A DNA stretch of 6,103 nt from NCBI GenBank assembly GCA_018814745.1, contig JAHIZC010000185.1, positions 1-6,103 of the forward strand, given 5' to 3'. Shown here one piece after another: positions 5,792 to 6,103 of this stretch. The notes under the pieces were generated by a model. The model did no database searches and was not told the DNA's origin. It worked only from the letters and a program-made list of their open reading frames with translations. How positions within the stretch are numbered: the first letter of the stretch is position 1; every line of letters starts with the position of its first letter. The position numbers and the translations under genes were made by a program. Source of the stretch: Candidatus Omnitrophota bacterium (GTDB taxonomy: Bacteria > Omnitrophota > Gorgyraeia > Gygaellales > Profunditerraquicolaceae).

Positions 5792-6103
5792 ATGATATTC
5801 GTGATTTCCGGTCCTTCGGGATCAGGTAAAACAACATTGCGGGATAAGTTATTGGAGGATCAGGAGTTAATCAGGGAAGGATTGACCAAGTCCGTATCTC
5901 TGACTACCCGGCCGCGAAGAGAGGGAGAGCGTAACAGGCAGGATTACAGCTTTATCACTGAGAAGCAATTTAAGCTTAAGCTAAAAGGAAAAAAAATTCT
6001 TGAGTGGACAAAATATTTGGGGTATCATTACGCCACTCCCAGAGATTTTGTAGAGCAGCAGCTTAAGAGAGGGAAGAGTGTTATACTCTGCCTGGATCTC
6101 AAG
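5792..6103 (+). CDS. gmk: Guanylate kinase, N-terminal part (runs off the window)
   Basis: Gmk phosphorylates GMP to GDP with ATP. The first 104 codons are present and open to the window edge, about half of a usual 185-210 residue protein. The P-loop GPSGSGKTT (7-15) starts almost at once, followed by SVSLTTRPRREGER (35-48) and DYSF, the GMP-binding segment. LEWTKYLGYHYATPR then matches the family's FLEWAxVHGNYYGTPR, and a VILCLDLK strand stands where LLEIDVQG is usual. The order P-loop, TTRPxRxGE, LEW, TPR is diagnostic. Oddities: arginine where glycine is common in the GExxGxDY motif, and Ala for Gly in YGTP. The ATG two bases after yicC is preceded only by a weak GAG. Cotranscription with yicC and ndk is likely. 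Confidence 0.93.
   Translation, partial: MIFVISGPSGSGKTTLRDKLLEDQELIREGLTKSVSLTTRPRREGERNRQDYSFITEKQFKLKLKGKKILEWTKYLGYHYATPRDFVEQQLKRGKSVILCLDLK

Overview
The window looks like the replication-origin neighbourhood of a bacterial chromosome. A divergent dnaA (only its first 114 codons, minus strand) faces rpmH across a 310-base spacer. That spacer carries good DnaA boxes, an AT-rich segment and two back-to-back sigma70-type promoters. Everything to the right is on the plus strand and tightly packed. GC content looks moderate. YidC has a large periplasmic domain, which points to a Gram-negative envelope. Gene order and protein style (L34 beginning KKNLK, YidC with a PDRLF loop, ParAB followed by Ndk, YicC and Gmk) suggest an uncultured lineage such as Candidatus Omnitrophota or a PVC relative. 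That assignment is inference from memory, not a search result.

Layout: 1-342 dnaA (minus, partial); 343-652 probable oriC/dnaA control region and the rpmH promoter; 653-2727 rpmH, yidD, yidC and a Jag N-terminal-domain gene, overlapping by 1 or 4 bases or separated by 4; 2728-2812 a promoter and a perfect 10-bp inverted repeat that resembles a divergent parS; 2813-4449 parA and parB; 4453-4959 ndk; 4965-5789 yicC; 5792-6103 gmk (partial).

Functionally, the left side starts replication (DnaA), and ParA/ParB segregate the newly copied origin. The rpmH block makes a ribosomal protein and the YidC membrane insertase with its helper YidD. Ndk and Gmk lie in the guanine nucleotide pathway (GMP to GDP to GTP), with the RNase-family protein YicC between them. 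All of these are recognisable housekeeping families, and I see no mobile element, CRISPR array, tRNA or rRNA.

The unusual points are: no rnpA between rpmH and yidD; a Jag gene reduced to its N-terminal domain; a tyrosine in YidC where the well-known conserved arginine of the insertase groove is expected; an extended Ndk with a changed active-site signature; a parS-like palindrome directly before parA; and missing Shine-Dalgarno sequences at most starts. I do not see a wholly new biological system here.
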